A stretch of DNA of 41,987 bases from Methylobacter psychrophilus (GTDB taxonomy: Bacteria > Pseudomonadota > Gammaproteobacteria > Methylococcales > Methylomonadaceae): contig NZ_JAOEGU010000033.1 in the NCBI RefSeq assembly GCF_025583945.1, forward strand, positions 1 to 41,987. The letters run 5' to 3'. This document shows positions 9,201 through 16,915 of this stretch, one piece after another. The notes beneath the pieces were generated by a model. It was not told the origin of the DNA, did not search any database, and was given only the letters and a program-made list of their open reading frames with translations. The position numbers were made by a program, and so were the translations under genes. Within the stretch, counting starts at the first letter, position 1; each line of letters begins with the position of its first letter.

Positions 9201-10616
9201 ATGAATGAAGAAGTTTTACATGCAGAAGTTTTAGTGCTTGGCGGCGGCCCGGGTGGTTACAGTGCGGCATTTCGTGCTGCCGATTTAGGTAAACAGGTCG
9301 TATTGATTGAGCGCTATCCGGTGTTGGGCGGCGTGTGCCTTAATGTCGGCTGTATTCCATCAAAAGCGCTGCTGCATACTGCGCAAATAATTCATGAAGC
9401 CGAAGAATTTGCACAACACGGTGTCAGTTACGGTGAGCCGACGATTGATATTGATAAAATCAGAAGCTGGAAAGAAAGCATTACCAAATCCTTAAATGAC
9501 GGACTGGCTGGCTTGGTAAAACAACGTAAAGTCACCTTGATTCAAGGCACAGGAAAATTTACCTCGCCGGATACTGTGGCCGTGGAAACTGAAGAGGGCA
9601 TTAAAACCATCCGCTTTGATCAGGCCATTATTGCCGCCGGTTCACGTCCCACTAAAATACCGATTTTTCCGCATGATGATCCACGGTTATGGGATTCAAC
9701 GGATGCGTTGGCATTAAAAGAAATCCCTAAAAAGCTATTGATTGTCGGTGGCGGCATTATTGGTTTGGAAATGGCAACGGTTTACCATGCAATGGGTTCA
9801 GAAATCAGTGTCGTTGAGCTCATGGATCAAATCATTCCCGGTTGCGATAAAGACTTGGTGACACCGTTATTTCGCCGTATAAAAAAGCAATATAAAAATA
9901 TCTGGCTGGACACCCGTGTAACGTCTATTGAATCTCACAACGAAGGCCTGAAAGTTTTCTTTGAGGGTAAAGGCGCACCTGAATCAGAGCTGTTTGATGC
10001 TGTTTTGGTTGCAGTCGGCCGCAGGCCTAACGGACCGTTAATCGGTGCTGATCTGGCTGGCATTACTGTCGATGAACAGGGCTTTATTGCTGTCGATAAG
10101 CAACAACGTACCAATGTCGGACACATCTTTGCCATCGGCGATATCGTCGGCAACCCCATGCTGGCGCACAAAGCAGTCCATGAAGGCAAAGTAGCCGCCG
10201 AAGTGACTGCCGGGCATAAAACCCACTTTGATGCCCTGACGATTCCTTCCGTTGCCTATACCGATCCTGAAATTGCCTGGATGGGACTTACCGAAAACCA
10301 GGCCAAGCAACAAGGTATCGAATACGACAAGGCGGTATTTCCTTGGGCTGCCAGTGGCCGTTCCTTGTGCATTGGTCGAAAAGAAGGTTTAACCAAAATA
10401 CTCTGTGAAAAAGGCACCGGCAAACTGCTGGGTACCGGCATGGTCGGCACCAACGCCGGCGAGTTAATTGCAGAAGCCGTACTGGCACTGGAAATGGGCG
10501 CGGATGCCGAAGATATCAGCTTAACCATTCATGCTCACCCCACGTTGGCCGAAACCTTTGGCTTTGCCGCTGAAATGATCACCGGCACCATTACCGATCT
10601 TTATATCAAGAAATAA
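9201..10616 (+). CDS. lpdA: Dihydrolipoamide dehydrogenase (E3)
   Basis: The 471-residue flavoenzyme reoxidises dihydrolipoamide in the pyruvate (and probably 2-oxoglutarate) dehydrogenase complex and makes NADH. The FAD-binding GGGPGGY motif is at residues 14-20, and the redox-active disulphide is in GGVCLNVGCIPSKA (Cys46 and Cys51). The NAD-binding GGGIIGLEMATVYHAMG block and the second FAD motif TNVGHIFAIGDIVGNPMLAHKA follow. The C-terminal dimer interface carries the catalytic HAHPTLAE block, with the His-Glu pair that acts on the partner subunit. It is the last gene of the operon, 17 bases after aceF, with GGGA as a weak ribosome site. No clear intrinsic terminator follows; repeats begin immediately. 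Confidence 0.97.
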   Translation: MNEEVLHAEVLVLGGGPGGYSAAFRAADLGKQVVLIERYPVLGGVCLNVGCIPSKALLHTAQIIHEAEEFAQHGVSYGEPTIDIDKIRSWKESITKSLNDGLAGLVKQRKVTLIQGTGKFTSPDTVAVETEEGIKTIRFDQAIIAAGSRPTKIPIFPHDDPRLWDSTDALALKEIPKKLLIVGGGIIGLEMATVYHAMGSEISVVELMDQIIPGCDKDLVTPLFRRIKKQYKNIWLDTRVTSIESHNEGLKVFFEGKGAPESELFDAVLVAVGRRPNGPLIGADLAGITVDEQGFIAVDKQQRTNVGHIFAIGDIVGNPMLAHKAVHEGKVAAEVTAGHKTHFDALTIPSVAYTDPEIAWMGLTENQAKQQGIEYDKAVFPWAASGRSLCIGRKEGLTKILCEKGTGKLLGTGMVGTNAGELIAEAVLALEMGADAEDISLTIHAHPTLAETFGFAAEMITGTITDLYIKK

Positions 10617-10630
10617 CGATTGCTGGGGGG

Positions 10631-10774
10631 TAAAGCTTTCACCACGAACGACTGCATGGATGCAGGAGGTAGAGCAACGCAGGAGCAGTTGCCGAGACAC
10701 GAAGAACACGAAGTTTTTTGATTGGGAGTTAATGGAGTTGTAGGTTGGGTTAGGCGATAGCCGTAACCCAACAC
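10631..10774 (+). repeat. Composite dispersed repeat, copy A (with nested insert)
   Basis: TAAAGCTTTCACCACGAA (10631-10648) and GACACGAAGAACACGAAG (from 10696) are continuous in copy B at 11115 but are split here by about 47 bases. The unit ends with a 35-bp segment, 10740-10774, that is identical to 11177-11211 and contains the palindrome TTGGGTTA...TAACCCAA. It lies between lpdA and the DUF1640-like pseudogene. Confidence 0.75.
10649..10695 (+). repeat. Nested GCAGGAG repeat unit inside copy A
   Basis: This segment of about 47 bases interrupts the CACGAAG repeat that is intact in copy B, which gives its approximate borders. Its last 18 bases are identical to 285-302. It has two internal GCAGGAG cores. 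It behaves as a separate unit that inserted into, or recombined with, the other repeat family. Confidence 0.6.
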
Positions 10775-10817
10775 TTCAAACCGGTAAATCATTGGCATAC
10801 AGTTTAGAGGAAGCGCT

Positions 10818-11094
10818 ATGACCACAATTACATTTTGTACAGCGTCTGGAATCGGCTGGAGTTCCGCGCGAACAAACAGAAGTTATTGTGCACGTTATTA
10901 CTGATACTCAAGAAACATTGGTAACCAACCAATCACTTGATTATCGCCTATCTGAAACAGAATTACGCCTGGATGGGCGCTTTGCACAAATTGATTCTCA
11001 TCTTATTCAGGTTGAGCAACGCTTAATCATTAAGCTGGTTGGTCTTATAGCTGTATCAGTTGGCATAGTGGCTGCACTGGTAAAACTGTTATAA
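10818..11094 (+). pseudogene. DUF1640-like coiled-coil membrane protein gene, frameshifted
   Basis: From ATG 10818 (GAGG about 7 bases upstream) the frame begins MTTITF. It must then shift by +1 to continue as VQRLESAGVPREQTEVIVHVITDTQETLV and on to a C-terminal membrane helix (KLVGLIAVSVGIVAALVKLL). The open frame visible today starts only at GTG 10888. This arrangement (short N-terminal tag, coiled coil, one C-terminal helix) matches small DUF1640-type bacterial proteins, which usually have a few more residues (of the DTxKF kind) after MTTITF. A 14-base loss between two TTT tracts would explain both the missing residues and the shift. The gene is flanked on both sides by the same repeat. 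Family assignment is from memory of the sequence pattern. Confidence 0.6.
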
Positions 11095-11114
11095 AGGCTT
11101 GTTGGCGATTTTGT

Positions 11115-11255
11115 TAAAGCTTTTCACCACGAAGACACGAAGATCACAAAGTTTTTACTCTATTAATCAAAGAGCCGTAGGTTGGGTTAGGCGATAGCCG
11201 TAACCCAACACATCGAAGCGGCAAATGTTAGGTTACGCTATCGCTCCCAGCCTAC
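11115..11255 (+). repeat. Composite dispersed repeat, copy B, with inverted arm
   Basis: Starts with TAAAGCTTTTCACCACGAAG and CACGAAG tracts, then the 35-bp segment 11177-11211 identical to copy A. At 11226-11255 a degraded inverted copy of that segment follows (GTTAGGTTACGCTATCGC...CAGCCTAC), so 11177-11255 can fold as one long hairpin. This is the layout of REP/BIME-like elements. Copy A lacks the inverted arm. Confidence 0.7.
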
Positions 11256-11326
11256 AAACTTCGTTGAGCAACAGGTGAATACTATGATGTCAAAGTCACC
11301 ATCAAATAAATTAAGGATTAAGCGAT

Positions 11327-12490
11327 ATGAAAATTAAACAACTTGTCTTGCTGTTAAGTGTATTACTAACGTTAGCAGGATGCACAACAGCAAAGGATAA
11401 AGTTGCCTCTAATAGTTCCATATCCTCAGCACAAAAAATGGATGATATTTCAGGGAAACTTAAAGAAAGAATCACTAAAGTCATAGAGGTAAGAAATGGG
11501 ATTGCTTATTTACCTAATGAAAATAAACCTTTCACTGGTAAATATGAAACGTATTATCCGAATGGACAGAAAGACATTGAAAAAAACTACATAGATGGAA
11601 AACTGAATGGATTGAGCACACAGTGGTATGAAATCGGACAGAAAAAGTCTGAATTTAACTTCAAAGATGGAATAGGAAACGGATTAGCTACAACGTGGCA
11701 TGAAAACGGACAAAAAGAGGTTGAACTAAATCTCAAAAATGGGAAGCAAAACGGATTAATGATGGGTTGGAATGAAAAAGGACAGAAAGAAGTTGAAGCC
11801 AATTTCAAAGACGATAAACAGACTGGATTAGATACACAGTGGTATGAAAATGGGCAGAAAAAATCTGAAATACACTACAAGAACGGGGAGAAAAATGGAT
11901 TAATGATAGGTTGGCATAAAAATGGACAGAAAGATATTGAAATGGGCTTTATAGGTGGAAAATTTAACGGATTAGGCACACAGTGGTATGAAAGTGGACA
12001 GAAAAAACTTGAAGAAAATTACAAAGATGGGGAGAAAAATGGATTATCTACAGCTTGGTATGCAAACGGACAGAAAAACTTTGAAATACACTTAAAAGAC
12101 GGGAAACAGAATGGTTTAGCTACATCGTGGAATGAAAATGGACAGAAAACAATGGAGGCAAATTTCAAAAATGGGAAAATAAATAATAAAAAAGGAATCG
12201 TTCCCCTACCCGAAACAGTTGAAAATGAGAATAAACAGAAAACAAGTGATTTCACACAAGAAATAAAAGAACGTTGCCAAATCCAAATTGGCGAACATGG
12301 CGCAGCAATGGTTAAAGCATGTGTCGATCAAGACATAGAAGCTCTCGGCGTTCTTGGTTTATACTTAAAAAATCACGAAGCCATTACTAAGCGATGTATT
12401 ATTCAAATAGGAACAAAAAATGGATACGCAATGATTAAAGCGTGTGCAGACCAAGACATTGAAGCAGAGGATGCACTAAGCAAATATTAA
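11327..12490 (+). CDS. MORN-repeat lipoprotein
   Basis: The 387-residue product has a lipoprotein signal peptide (MKIKQLVLLLSVLLTLAGC, lipobox LAGC, Cys19), so it is probably anchored in the outer membrane. About nine tandem 24-residue repeats of the MORN_2 type follow (pattern GL.T.WYENGQK..E.N.KDGK.N), from about residue 65 to 285. The C-terminus holds two copies of a different unit: ERCQIQIGEHGAAMVKACVDQDIEA and KRCIIQIGTKNGYAMIKACADQDIEA. MORN_2 repeats occur in YwqK-type antitoxins and in many exported proteins of unknown role, so no function is assigned. The gene is more AT-rich than its neighbours and sits in a repeat island, which suggests transfer. AAGGATT lies 9 bases before the ATG. 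Confidence 0.85.
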   Translation: MKIKQLVLLLSVLLTLAGCTTAKDKVASNSSISSAQKMDDISGKLKERITKVIEVRNGIAYLPNENKPFTGKYETYYPNGQKDIEKNYIDGKLNGLSTQWYEIGQKKSEFNFKDGIGNGLATTWHENGQKEVELNLKNGKQNGLMMGWNEKGQKEVEANFKDDKQTGLDTQWYENGQKKSEIHYKNGEKNGLMIGWHKNGQKDIEMGFIGGKFNGLGTQWYESGQKKLEENYKDGEKNGLSTAWYANGQKNFEIHLKDGKQNGLATSWNENGQKTMEANFKNGKINNKKGIVPLPETVENENKQKTSDFTQEIKERCQIQIGEHGAAMVKACVDQDIEALGVLGLYLKNHEAITKRCIIQIGTKNGYAMIKACADQDIEAEDALSKY

Positions 12491-12602
12491 CTCGTAAGGT
12501 GCAATCCGAAGCCAAGCAATGTAGGCAAAGCTTACCATTTTTAGAGCTTAATTCGAAACTTAAATCCTCGATTCTGTTTTGCTGAATAGAAGACTACTCT
12601 CT

Positions 12603-12679
12603 ACGTTGTAAAACCGAGTATTTTCTATGTGCCAGCCACTGACCACGTTGTAAAACCGGGAATCCTCTATGTGCCAACC
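12603..12679 (+). repeat. Tandem repeat, 42-base period, two copies
   Basis: ACGTTGTAAAACCG followed by TCTATGTGCCA(G/A)CC occurs at 12603-12637 and again at 12645-12679 with four mismatches in 35 bases. A further partial AAACGTGGTCAAAAC follows. It lies in the 285-base gap between the converging MORN lipoprotein and CysZ-like genes. The remainder of the gap shows nothing recognisable. Confidence 0.7.
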
Positions 12680-12775
12680 TTACCTAAACGTGGTCAAAAC
12701 ATAAGATCTAATCTGTAAAATATATAAGCTAAGCGCTATACCCTACAGATATAAGTCATGTTGAATACTCTTAAT

Positions 12776-13498
12776 TTAACCCTGCTTCTTGATCTCATTA
12801 AAATAAATCGTCGCGCCAATGACAGCTGCCGGTGCGACAATGATATTTAATACCGGAATAGTAAGCCCCATCGCGGCGATACCGCCAAAGCTTAACGCTC
12901 CCAAACGAATACTTTTAACCAACTGTTTCTGGTCAGAAAATAATACACCGGCATTTTCCAATGGATAAGCCAGGTATTCCAGTGCCATACCCCACGCGCC
13001 GAATAAAACCCATAAAAAAGGTGCAATCACGTTAAGGCCGGGGATAAAAGACACGATGACCAGCGGTAAGGCTCGGCTTAATAAATAACCGGCGCGCTTT
13101 ACTTCAGCCAATATAACCTTAATTAAAGGTTGTTCGTCAATTACGATAGCTTGACCGGTAATAAGCGCCAAGGTTTTTGCCGATAATTTGCCGTAAAAAG
13201 GCGCAGCAAGCAGGTTAGCCAATACCGTAAAGGTAAAAAAACCGGCAATAAAAAAGCTGATGAAAAATAATGGCCATAAGAACCAGCTTAACCATTGCAG
13301 CCAACCCGGAATAAACTGGTTAATCAAATCAGCAATATAGTAATAACCCAGCGTTAAGGCCACGCTATATAACACGATATTAATTAAAACCGGGATAAGA
13401 ATAAACGTGCGCAATTGAGGGCTGGTTAATAATTTCAGGCCTTTAAATAAATAACTCACAGCCAAAGCCGGATTGTTGCCTTTTTTGTCAAATAGCAT
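12776..13498 (-). CDS. EI24/CysZ-family inner-membrane protein
   Basis: This 240-residue protein is predicted to have four or more membrane helices (about residues 30-55, 68-100, 140-165, 200-225) and the family block TVLANLLAAPFYGKLSAKT, like the LLAAPFNG block of E. coli CysZ. CysZ proteins carry sulfate across the inner membrane for cysteine synthesis. Length is close to E. coli CysZ (253). It overlaps the end of mtnA by 11 bases and is co-transcribed with it, which places a possible sulfur-compound transporter next to sulfur salvage. Sulfate transport by this protein is inference from the family. Confidence 0.8.
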   Translation of the reverse strand: MLFDKKGNNPALAVSYLFKGLKLLTSPQLRTFILIPVLINIVLYSVALTLGYYYIADLINQFIPGWLQWLSWFLWPLFFISFFIAGFFTFTVLANLLAAPFYGKLSAKTLALITGQAIVIDEQPLIKVILAEVKRAGYLLSRALPLVIVSFIPGLNVIAPFLWVLFGAWGMALEYLAYPLENAGVLFSDQKQLVKSIRLGALSFGGIAAMGLTIPVLNIIVAPAAVIGATIYFNEIKKQG

Positions 13499-14531
13499 CT
13501 TTTAAACCTCTCATACCTTGTTCAGTTGGATTTAATACTACACCACGTTCGGTTACCAGTGCCGAAATTAATTCAGCGGGCGTGACATCAAATACCGGAT
13601 TCCAGGCGCTAACCAATGAGCCTTCTTTATGATAACAAGCCGGTAACAACTCACTCTGGTCGCGTTGCTCGATTTCTATCTGATCGCCATTTTCAATAGC
13701 CCAATCGATAGTCGTTATCGGCGCTACGACCATAAATTTAACACCATGTTGTTTAGCCAGGACCGCCAAAGAATAGGTGCCTATTTTATTGGCGGTATCG
13801 CCATTGGCGGCAATCCTGTCAGCACCGACAATAACCCAATCGATAGCACCTGACCTCATTAACCAGGCGGCGGCTGAATCGGCCAGTAAAGTAACGGGGA
13901 TGTCGTCTTGAGCCAACTCCCAAACGGTTAATCTTGCACCCTGCAACCAGGGACGGGTTTCTCCGGCATAAACGTTTAATGGCTGTCTTTGGGTGGCACT
14001 GCGAATAACGCCGAGTGCAGTCCCGTAACCACCGGTAGCCAAAGCGCCGGTATTACAATGCGTCATGACACCTTTAACGCCGGCTAAAAGATCGGCACCC
14101 AGTTCGCCCATTGTCGTATTGGCGATGATATCATCAGCATGAATTTTCTCGGCACAGGCAATAAATGCAGCTTGAGGATTCGTTAACGGTTGAGCCAATA
14201 AAGCCTGCATTTGCGCCAACGCCCAAAACAAGTTGACCGCTGTTGGTCTGGACTTTGCCAGCATGGCAATGTCGCCTGCTACTTTTTCCTGCCAGTTTGC
14301 CGGGTTTTCTGCACAATGCTGAATAACCGAAAGCGCGACACCGTAAGCGGCAGCGATACCAATCGCCGGTGCGCCGCGTACCCGCATCGTTGCAATGGCT
14401 TCGGTGACACCCGCAGCATCGTTATAGTCATCATAAACCAGCGTTTCCGGTAATTGCCGCTGATCCAGGACTTTTAAAGAAGTGCCTGTCCATTGCAGGG
14501 CCTGTACCGTTTTTTTAGTTTGCAGAGTCAT
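13488..14531 (-). CDS. mtnA: S-methyl-5-thioribose-1-phosphate isomerase
   Basis: The 347-residue enzyme converts methylthioribose-1-phosphate to methylthioribulose-1-phosphate in methionine salvage. Visible family blocks are MRVRGAPAIGIAAAYGVALS (about residues 49-68), GVMTHCNTGALATGGYGTALG with the catalytic Cys (about 155-175), and GADRIAANGDTANKIGTYSLAVLA with the catalytic Asp (about 236-260). Length is normal for MtnA. These features separate it from the related eIF2B subunits. It reads away from mtaD and overlaps the CysZ-like gene. The later salvage genes (mtnBCD) are not in this window. Confidence 0.95.
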   Translation of the reverse strand: MTLQTKKTVQALQWTGTSLKVLDQRQLPETLVYDDYNDAAGVTEAIATMRVRGAPAIGIAAAYGVALSVIQHCAENPANWQEKVAGDIAMLAKSRPTAVNLFWALAQMQALLAQPLTNPQAAFIACAEKIHADDIIANTTMGELGADLLAGVKGVMTHCNTGALATGGYGTALGVIRSATQRQPLNVYAGETRPWLQGARLTVWELAQDDIPVTLLADSAAAWLMRSGAIDWVIVGADRIAANGDTANKIGTYSLAVLAKQHGVKFMVVAPITTIDWAIENGDQIEIEQRDQSELLPACYHKEGSLVSAWNPVFDVTPAELISALVTERGVVLNPTEQGMRGLKDAI

Positions 14532-14669
14532 TATTTAATAAAACCTGAGGGTAAAAAGTTATAATTTGGTTACCGGACATTATAATCGGTTACTCAAGGT
14601 AACCCATCACTTGCGGATTATTATGTCAGCTTATATTAAGACCAAGCCTACCATCTACAGGAACAACTC

Positions 14670-15980
14670 ATGATAGTCGATACCATTATCCATGCCCGCT
14701 GGATTATACCCGTTAAACCGGAATCTGTGACCTACGAATACCATACCTTGGTGATTAATAACGGCAAAATCATTGATTTGTTGCCGACGGAACTTGCCAA
14801 ACAAAAATATCAGGGCAAAGCCACAGAAAATCTTGAAAATCATGCCTTACTACCGGGCTTGATCAATTGCCATACTCACGCCGCGATGACATTAATGCGT
14901 GGTATTGCCGATGATTTACCGCTAATGGATTGGTTGCAAAACCACATCTGGCCATTGGAGCAAAAATGGATGAGTGAAGCCTTCGTTAAAGACGGCACTG
15001 ATTTAGCGATTGCCGAAATGATTCGGGGTGGAACCACCTGCTTTAATGATATGTATTTCTTTCCTGACATTACCGCAAAACAGGCTATACACCATGGTAT
15101 ACGGGCAACAGTCGGTATGATCGTGATTGATTTTCCCTCGGTCTGGGCACAAAACAGTGATGAATATATTGAAAAAGGTTTGGCCTTACATGAGCAACTA
15201 CGTCTTTCTGACCTGTGCTCGACGGCTTTTGCTCCACATGCACCTTACACGGTATCTGACGAACCGTTGCAAAAAATCAGAATTCTGGCTGATGAATTGG
15301 AGTTGCCGATACATATCCATCTTCATGAAACCTTACACGAAATCGAACAGGCACAAGCACAAACCGGACAACGGCCCATACAAAGATTACAAGAATTGGG
15401 CTTGGTCAATCCCTCTTTAATAGCGGTACACATGACCCAGTTAAACGATGAAGAAATCAGCCTGTTTGCAGAATCCGGTGCTCATATCGTGCATTGCCCC
15501 GAGTCCAATTTAAAATTGGCCAGCGGCTTTTGCCAGGTTGCCCAGTGTCTTGCCGCAGGTGTTAATGTCGCTTTGGGAACCGATGGTGCAGCCAGTAACA
15601 ATGATCTGGATATGTTTGGAGAAATGCGCACGGCGGCTTTGCTGGGTAAAGCGGTTGCCGGTGACGCCAGTGCCATTCCTGCCATGACCGCGTTACGCAT
15701 GGCGACTATTAATGGTGCCAAAGCACTGGGGCTTGATGCTATTTGTGGCTCACTTAGTGTTGGTAAAGCTGCTGATGTGATCGCTATTGATTTAAACACG
15801 CTTGAAACGCAACCGTTATATTGTCCGGTCTCGCAAATCGTTTACGCCGCCAGCAGACAACAAGTCACTGACGTTTGGGTAGCCGGCAAGCAATTATTAA
15901 AACAACGCCAGCTAACGACCATTAATATCGATGATTTAAAGACCAAGATTGCCGAATGGCAGCAGCACTTGTCGACTTGA
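14670..15980 (+). CDS. mtaD: 5-methylthioadenosine / S-adenosylhomocysteine deaminase
   Basis: A 436-residue amidohydrolase of the TRZ/ATZ family. Metal-binding blocks are present: LPGLINCHTHAAMTLMRG (His-x-His, about residues 65-75), HIHLHETLHEIEQAQ, the AVHMTQL histidine and LGTDGAASNNDLDMFGEMR with the catalytic Asp. Family members of this length deaminate methylthioadenosine to methylthioinosine, and adenosylhomocysteine to inosylhomocysteine. Divergent from mtnA across 138 bases, it fits a pathway known in Pseudomonas: MTA to MTI, then phosphorolysis to methylthioribose-1-phosphate, the substrate of MtnA. The MTI phosphorylase is not in the window. AGGA lies 9 bases before the ATG. Confidence 0.9.
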   Translation: MIVDTIIHARWIIPVKPESVTYEYHTLVINNGKIIDLLPTELAKQKYQGKATENLENHALLPGLINCHTHAAMTLMRGIADDLPLMDWLQNHIWPLEQKWMSEAFVKDGTDLAIAEMIRGGTTCFNDMYFFPDITAKQAIHHGIRATVGMIVIDFPSVWAQNSDEYIEKGLALHEQLRLSDLCSTAFAPHAPYTVSDEPLQKIRILADELELPIHIHLHETLHEIEQAQAQTGQRPIQRLQELGLVNPSLIAVHMTQLNDEEISLFAESGAHIVHCPESNLKLASGFCQVAQCLAAGVNVALGTDGAASNNDLDMFGEMRTAALLGKAVAGDASAIPAMTALRMATINGAKALGLDAICGSLSVGKAADVIAIDLNTLETQPLYCPVSQIVYAASRQQVTDVWVAGKQLLKQRQLTTINIDDLKTKIAEWQQHLST

Positions 15981-16132
15981 TTATCAGCAAATATTAGCAA
16001 CCAAAGCCGCCATATCTTTATTCTAAAAACAGGATATATCAACCTTGCTTAGTTTTAACCGGTACATTAAAAAAAAATAGAAAATTAATCGTATTTTTAT
16101 TTATTTGGCTGTCGCCAACCAAAGCTACAAGT

Positions 16133-16141
16133 GTTATAGTT
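16133..16141 (+). promoter_or_regulatory. Possible extended -10 promoter
   Basis: TGTTATAGT fits an extended -10 element (TGn-TATAAT-like). No good -35 is seen at 17 bases. A start near 16148 would give a leader of about 94 bases that contains the terminator-like hairpin at 16164-16210. Confidence 0.35.
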
Positions 16142-16163
16142 TGGAGATAAAAACTATCGGGTA

Positions 16164-16219
16164 ACTACCAGTTATTCTTGGCAAAATAGGCATTAATAAC
16201 GTCTGGTAGTCTCTTTTTT
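16164..16219 (+). terminator. Terminator-like hairpin just upstream of the 16242 gene
   Basis: ACTACCAG (16164-16171) pairs perfectly with CTGGTAGT (16203-16210), and TTATT with AATAA inside it. CTC and seven T follow. It ends only 22 bases before the next ATG, so it is either an attenuator in that gene's leader, the end of a short RNA, or the distant terminator of mtaD (stop at 15980). Confidence 0.65.
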
Positions 16220-16241
16220 AAACAAGGAAAAACGTAATATT

Positions 16242-16838
16242 ATGATTGAACTTTTAATTGCAGCCGTCGCCGTCGTACTTTTTTTTATTTACCTTTCCAG
16301 GACCAAAAAAGCCAAAAATCAATCACCACAGCCGGAAAGTCAGACTGGAGAAAATAAACCAGCGGCTCATTCCGAGCCCAAAACTACATCATCTGTAAAG
16401 TCAAAAGCCGGTTCGACAACTATCCTCACTCAGCAAAACAGCAATAACGTTCCTCAAGATTCAACACTGAAACGACATTTTGTTTCTCATCTACGTACCA
16501 TGATTGAATCTCTTAAACCTCGTCCAACCGACTCTACTTTAAGCCGTCATTATGACTCGTTGATCAATACTGAAGTAGAGCAATGTGTAAATGATCAAGA
16601 TGCACTTGAGCGATTAATTGCCCGATATGAAGGTAACCCAAAAACTTTGGCTCAAGCAATCGAAGCACCAAAAACACTCGCAGAACCGGTGTTAAAAACT
16701 GAAGTTGGCGCCAAAGTAAAGCAAGCCAAAGCATCAACTGCCAAGCCTGAGCTGTCGCATCGTCCCACTGATTCTACTTTAGCCCGTCATTACGACACCA
16801 TAATTAACGCTGAAGCCAACAAAACATCTAAAGCATAA
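16242..16838 (+). CDS. Small membrane-anchored protein with DSTLxRHY repeats, function unknown
   Basis: The 198-residue product begins with one membrane helix (LLIAAVAVVLFFIYL, residues about 4-18), then a basic stop-transfer stretch and a low-complexity Gln/Ser/Lys-rich region to about residue 75. The rest carries a motif repeated three times: PQDSTLKRHFVSHLR, RPTDSTLSRHYDSLINTE and RPTDSTLARHYDTIINAE. I do not recognise a characterised family. Each repeat could be a short amphipathic helix with an Arg-His pair, and the soluble part should face the cytoplasm if the helix is an N-out anchor. AAGGAA lies about 11 bases before the ATG. It ends at a bidirectional terminator and is a single-gene unit behind the leader hairpin at 16164. 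Confidence 0.75.
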   Translation: MIELLIAAVAVVLFFIYLSRTKKAKNQSPQPESQTGENKPAAHSEPKTTSSVKSKAGSTTILTQQNSNNVPQDSTLKRHFVSHLRTMIESLKPRPTDSTLSRHYDSLINTEVEQCVNDQDALERLIARYEGNPKTLAQAIEAPKTLAEPVLKTEVGAKVKQAKASTAKPELSHRPTDSTLARHYDTIINAEANKTSKA

Positions 16839-16849
16839 AACAAGTCATT

Positions 16850-16890
16850 AAATTGCCTACTGTTTACATGCGAAAAACAGTAGGCAATTT
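16850..16890. terminator. Bidirectional intrinsic terminator
   Basis: A perfect 16-bp stem (AAATTGCCTACTGTTT with its complement, 16850-16865 and 16875-16890) with a 9-base loop lies between two converging genes. A TTTCTTTA tail follows on the plus strand; on the minus strand the tail is AATTTAATG. Confidence 0.85.
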
Positions 16891-16915
16891 CTTTATAGCG
16901 TCATCAATAAATCCC

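Noticed and set aside
10601-10825. Minus-strand frames of 62 and 74 codons over the repeats after lpdA
   Set aside because: They run through palindromic repeats and the lpdA 3' end and have no coding signature.
10678-11255. CRISPR array
   Set aside because: The repeats are few, unequally spaced, nested and include a gene between copies; there are no regular unique spacers and no cas genes.
11327-12490. Toxin-antitoxin pair based on YwqK-like MORN repeats
   Set aside because: The protein is a lipoprotein with an N-terminal signal and no adjacent toxin-like gene; the MORN_2 match alone does not support an antitoxin role.
16148-16241. Known riboswitch in the leader of the 16242 gene
   Set aside because: Only a single terminator-like hairpin is visible; I could not match the sequence to any riboswitch consensus I know.
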